From: Bacteroidota bacterium
Lineage (GTDB): Bacteria; Bacteroidota; Bacteroidia; Chitinophagales; Saprospiraceae
DNA: 64,000 nt
Reading direction: 5' to 3'
Assembly: GCA_963169325.1 (NCBI GenBank)
Contig: CAUJEY010000132.1
Coordinates: forward strand, 1 to 64,000
Position numbers and translations under genes: made by a program. Position 1 is the stretch's first letter. Each line of letters begins with the position of its first letter. The notes beneath the pieces are model-generated. The model searched no databases. It had not been told where the DNA came from and was given only the letters and a program-made list of their open reading frames with translations. This document shows positions 60,443 to 64,000 of this stretch, piece after piece.

Positions 60443-60735
60443 TTACTTCGGGGCATACCAAAAAGGCACTACGCCGTAGGTGCTGAGTGAATCGGCATTT
60501 TTTTCGGACGGAACCTGAATCATCAGTACATTTTTACCTTGCCGGAATTGCCCGGTGGGCAGATAAGTCAACAGCCCCCTGGTGTTTTGTATAGGGTGTT
60601 GGTGGAATATCCATTCCGCCGGCGCATACGTCGAATCATTGACCGAAATTTGAAAAAACCGGGAAAAACATTCGAGGTGCGTACTGTCGGTTAAATGGCT
60701 GCCAGCTCCTGCAATTCGGTCTGGCGTTCTTGTTC
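60443..60735 (-). pseudogene. C-terminal gene remnant without a start codon
   Basis: Open minus-strand frame ...GSHLTDSTHLECFSRFFQISVNDSTYAPAEWIFHQHPIQNTRGLLTYLPTGQFRQGKNVLMIQVPSEKNADSLSTYGVVPFWYAPK*, with an upstream stop and frame break. Confidence 0.5.
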
Positions 60736-60861
60736 AGGCAGGTTTATCATAAATTAGCCGAAATTTGCGCCGCAAAGTATTTACAAACAAACAGAGGGAG
60801 CCGGATTTATGAAATAATAGTTCTGAAAATCCTGGCAAACCTGTTGATCCTGTCCAGAAAA

Positions 60862-62370
<1,509 letters not shown>

Positions 62371-62501
62371 GCCCTGTACTGCACGAACATCCATACATAT
62401 TAAATTGAAAAAAATGTATCGATAGCATGGCCTCATAATATGCAAAACAAAAAGTTGCAGTACTTTTCACCAGACTTTTACAAAAAAATATTCTGTGTGA
62501 A

Positions 62502-63056
62502 ATGGAATTACAACTGATCCGTCAAAAAATATATGAGGTTCGGGGCCAGAAGGTGATGCTCGATTTTGATTTGGCAGCACTTTATGAAGTGGAAACCCGC
62601 GCGCTAAAACAGGCGGTGCGGCGGAATCTAGAGCGATTTCCTGAAGATTTTATGTTTGAATTGGATGAAACCGAAGTGCACAAGCTGGTATCACAAATTG
62701 TGATACCATCGAAAAGCTACTTTGGAGGAGCCTTACCTTTTGCTTTCACAGAACAGGGTGTGGCAATGCTTTCCGGTATTTTAAAAAGCAGGAAGGCCAT
62801 TCAGGTCAACATAGCCATCATGCGCGCTTTTGTCGAGTTTCGCCGATACGCCCTCACCTACACCGAACTGGCACAAAAAATAACCGAACTGGAAACAAAA
62901 TTCGAGCACGAATTCGCCGATGTGCATGAAGTACTCCGGTGGCTGGGCGAAGAAAATCAGGCCAGGGCTGATGATATAACTGCGCTGCAAACGGAAAACC
63001 CGCGGGTTGATGCGTGGGAAAATCGCCCGCGCATCGGGTTTAAAAAAGAACCGTAA
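62502..63056 (+). CDS. ORF6N-domain protein
   Basis: IRQKIYEVRGQKVMLDFDLAALYEVETRALKQAVRRNLERFPEDFMFEL. Confidence 0.88.
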   Translation: MELQLIRQKIYEVRGQKVMLDFDLAALYEVETRALKQAVRRNLERFPEDFMFELDETEVHKLVSQIVIPSKSYFGGALPFAFTEQGVAMLSGILKSRKAIQVNIAIMRAFVEFRRYALTYTELAQKITELETKFEHEFADVHEVLRWLGEENQARADDITALQTENPRVDAWENRPRIGFKKEP

Positions 63057-63062
63057 CGAACT

Positions 63063-63140
63063 GTTGCAAAAAATGCAACTGTTCCGAAATACCGAATAGT
63101 TGGAACCTTCACCCCTGGCAGTCGTTGCATTTTTTGCAAC
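63063..63140. repeat. Inverted repeat GTTGCAAAAAATGCAAC / GTTGCATTTTTTGCAAC
   Basis: 17-bp perfect arms downstream of ORF6N; each arm also a partial palindrome. Confidence 0.85.
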
Positions 63141-63238
63141 AACTGCACCTAGAAAACGGGGGGGGAAGTGTAAAGGAATACTTGACAGTTCCCGGCACAA
63201 CAAAGCATTTGCCACCTACTTACCCAAGCCCCCCTCCC

Positions 63239-63276
63239 TGTCCATCTCCGCACGCCCGCGTGTACGAAAACGAACA
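63239..63276 (+). promoter_or_regulatory. Tandem dyads upstream of second FtsX-like permease
   Basis: TGTCCATCTCCGCACG (63239, degenerate) and TGTACGAAAACGAACA (63261), 22 bp apart. Confidence 0.6.
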
Positions 63277-63329
63277 TGCGGGCCTCGCAAACCAATTCCA
63301 AATATTTGATTTTCAGCGCCATATCCGGA

Positions 63330-63344
63330 TGGCATGGCAATTGG
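63330..63344 (+). promoter_or_regulatory. Sigma-54-like promoter
   Basis: TGGCATGGCAATTGG; 38 nt before ATG 63382. Confidence 0.55.
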
Positions 63345-63381
63345 AGCAGCCGGGAGACACGCCAGTCTTAATTCTTCCGCT

Positions 63382-63996
63382 ATGCTGAAAAACTTCTTCA
63401 CCCTCAGTTTCCGACGGCTCTGGAAAATGCGCAGCTATTCGATCATCAACATCGGCAGAATGGCCGTAGCCATCGCCGGCGGACTGCTGCTTTTTAGCCA
63501 TATTCAGCACGAACGAAGTTTCGATACTTGGCATACCAATGCCGGTCGTATCTACCGGCTGAACATCGGAAGTTTTGACAACGATGCCCGCAGCGCCGTG
63601 TCGTCGGGTGCAATGGCCCCGGCTTTTGCGGGCGATTTTCCAGAAATTGAACATTTTACGCGCTTCCGGCAATTTCCTTCGCTCGTGAAAAGCGGCGGTA
63701 CCCGGTTCTATGAAGACGGTTTTTATTACACCGATTCCACCGTTTTCGACGTATTTGATTTTAGATTGAAAGAAGGCAATCCGGCTTTGGCGCTGGCACA
63801 GCCCTTCAGCATTGTGCTGACCGAAGCAGCCGCCAAAAAATACTTCGGCGACCAACCGGCCATCGGGAAACAGTTGGAAATCGACAACCGGTTTTCGTTT
63901 CAGGTCACGGGTGTTTTAGCGCCCGTCCCCGAGAATTCTCATTTCAAATTTGATTTTTTAGCCTCCGTTTCTTCGCTGCGCCAGCACCCCGACTAG
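63382..63996 (+). CDS. ABC transporter permease, MacB/FtsX type (N-terminal part, cut at or near the window edge)
   Basis: MLKNFFTLSFRRLWKMRSYSIINIGRMAVAIAGGLLLF...RSFDTWHTNAGRIYRL; start trimmed from 63334. Confidence 0.82.
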   Translation: MLKNFFTLSFRRLWKMRSYSIINIGRMAVAIAGGLLLFSHIQHERSFDTWHTNAGRIYRLNIGSFDNDARSAVSSGAMAPAFAGDFPEIEHFTRFRQFPSLVKSGGTRFYEDGFYYTDSTVFDVFDFRLKEGNPALALAQPFSIVLTEAAAKKYFGDQPAIGKQLEIDNRFSFQVTGVLAPVPENSHFKFDFLASVSSLRQHPD

Positions 63997-64000
63997 TCGG

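Noticed and set aside
60097-60486. 129-aa plus-strand ORF
   Set aside because: Cys/Arg/Phe-rich, not protein-like, and runs through a terminator-like hairpin and into the opposite-strand gene remnant.
63334-63381. Upstream start given in the ORF track for the second permease
   Set aside because: Its ATG lies inside the sigma-54-like box (TGGCATGGCAATTGG); MLKNFF at 63382 is the natural permease start.

Overview
64 kb of a moderately GC-rich Bacteroidota chromosome, probably Saprospiria-like. The call rests on a T9SS porP/sprF-gldKLMN locus, T9SS C-terminal sorting domains, DUF5916/DUF6029/DUF6089 proteins, TAnnTTTG-type promoter boxes and the futalosine enzyme MqnD. Most of the window is housekeeping genes (cdd, ppa, ald, xseA, mnmE, an EF-G, acyl-CoA dehydrogenase, NUDIX) plus secreted and outer-membrane proteins, including a 3091-aa M43-like metalloprotease/adhesin with ten ~50-aa tandem repeats. 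I saw no rRNA, tRNA, CRISPR array or transposase gene. Structure not explained by the genes: (1) several families of 7-8 bp 'word' arrays at gene boundaries, directional relative to the neighbouring start or stop codon, often as inverted pairs, supplying stop codons for two unrelated genes and present in frame inside mnmE and a signal peptide; (2) matching control regions upstream of two MacB/FtsX-like ABC permease genes 42 kb apart, with tandem TGTNCG-N4-CGNACA dyads and a sigma-54-like TGGCATG-N4-TTG(C/G) box at near-identical spacing; (3) two MITE-like elements without transposase; (4) two tandem paralogs of an unassigned ~510-aa family; (5) hairpins between cistrons of the T9SS operon. All calls come from reading the sequence and the supplied ORF track; no searches were run.
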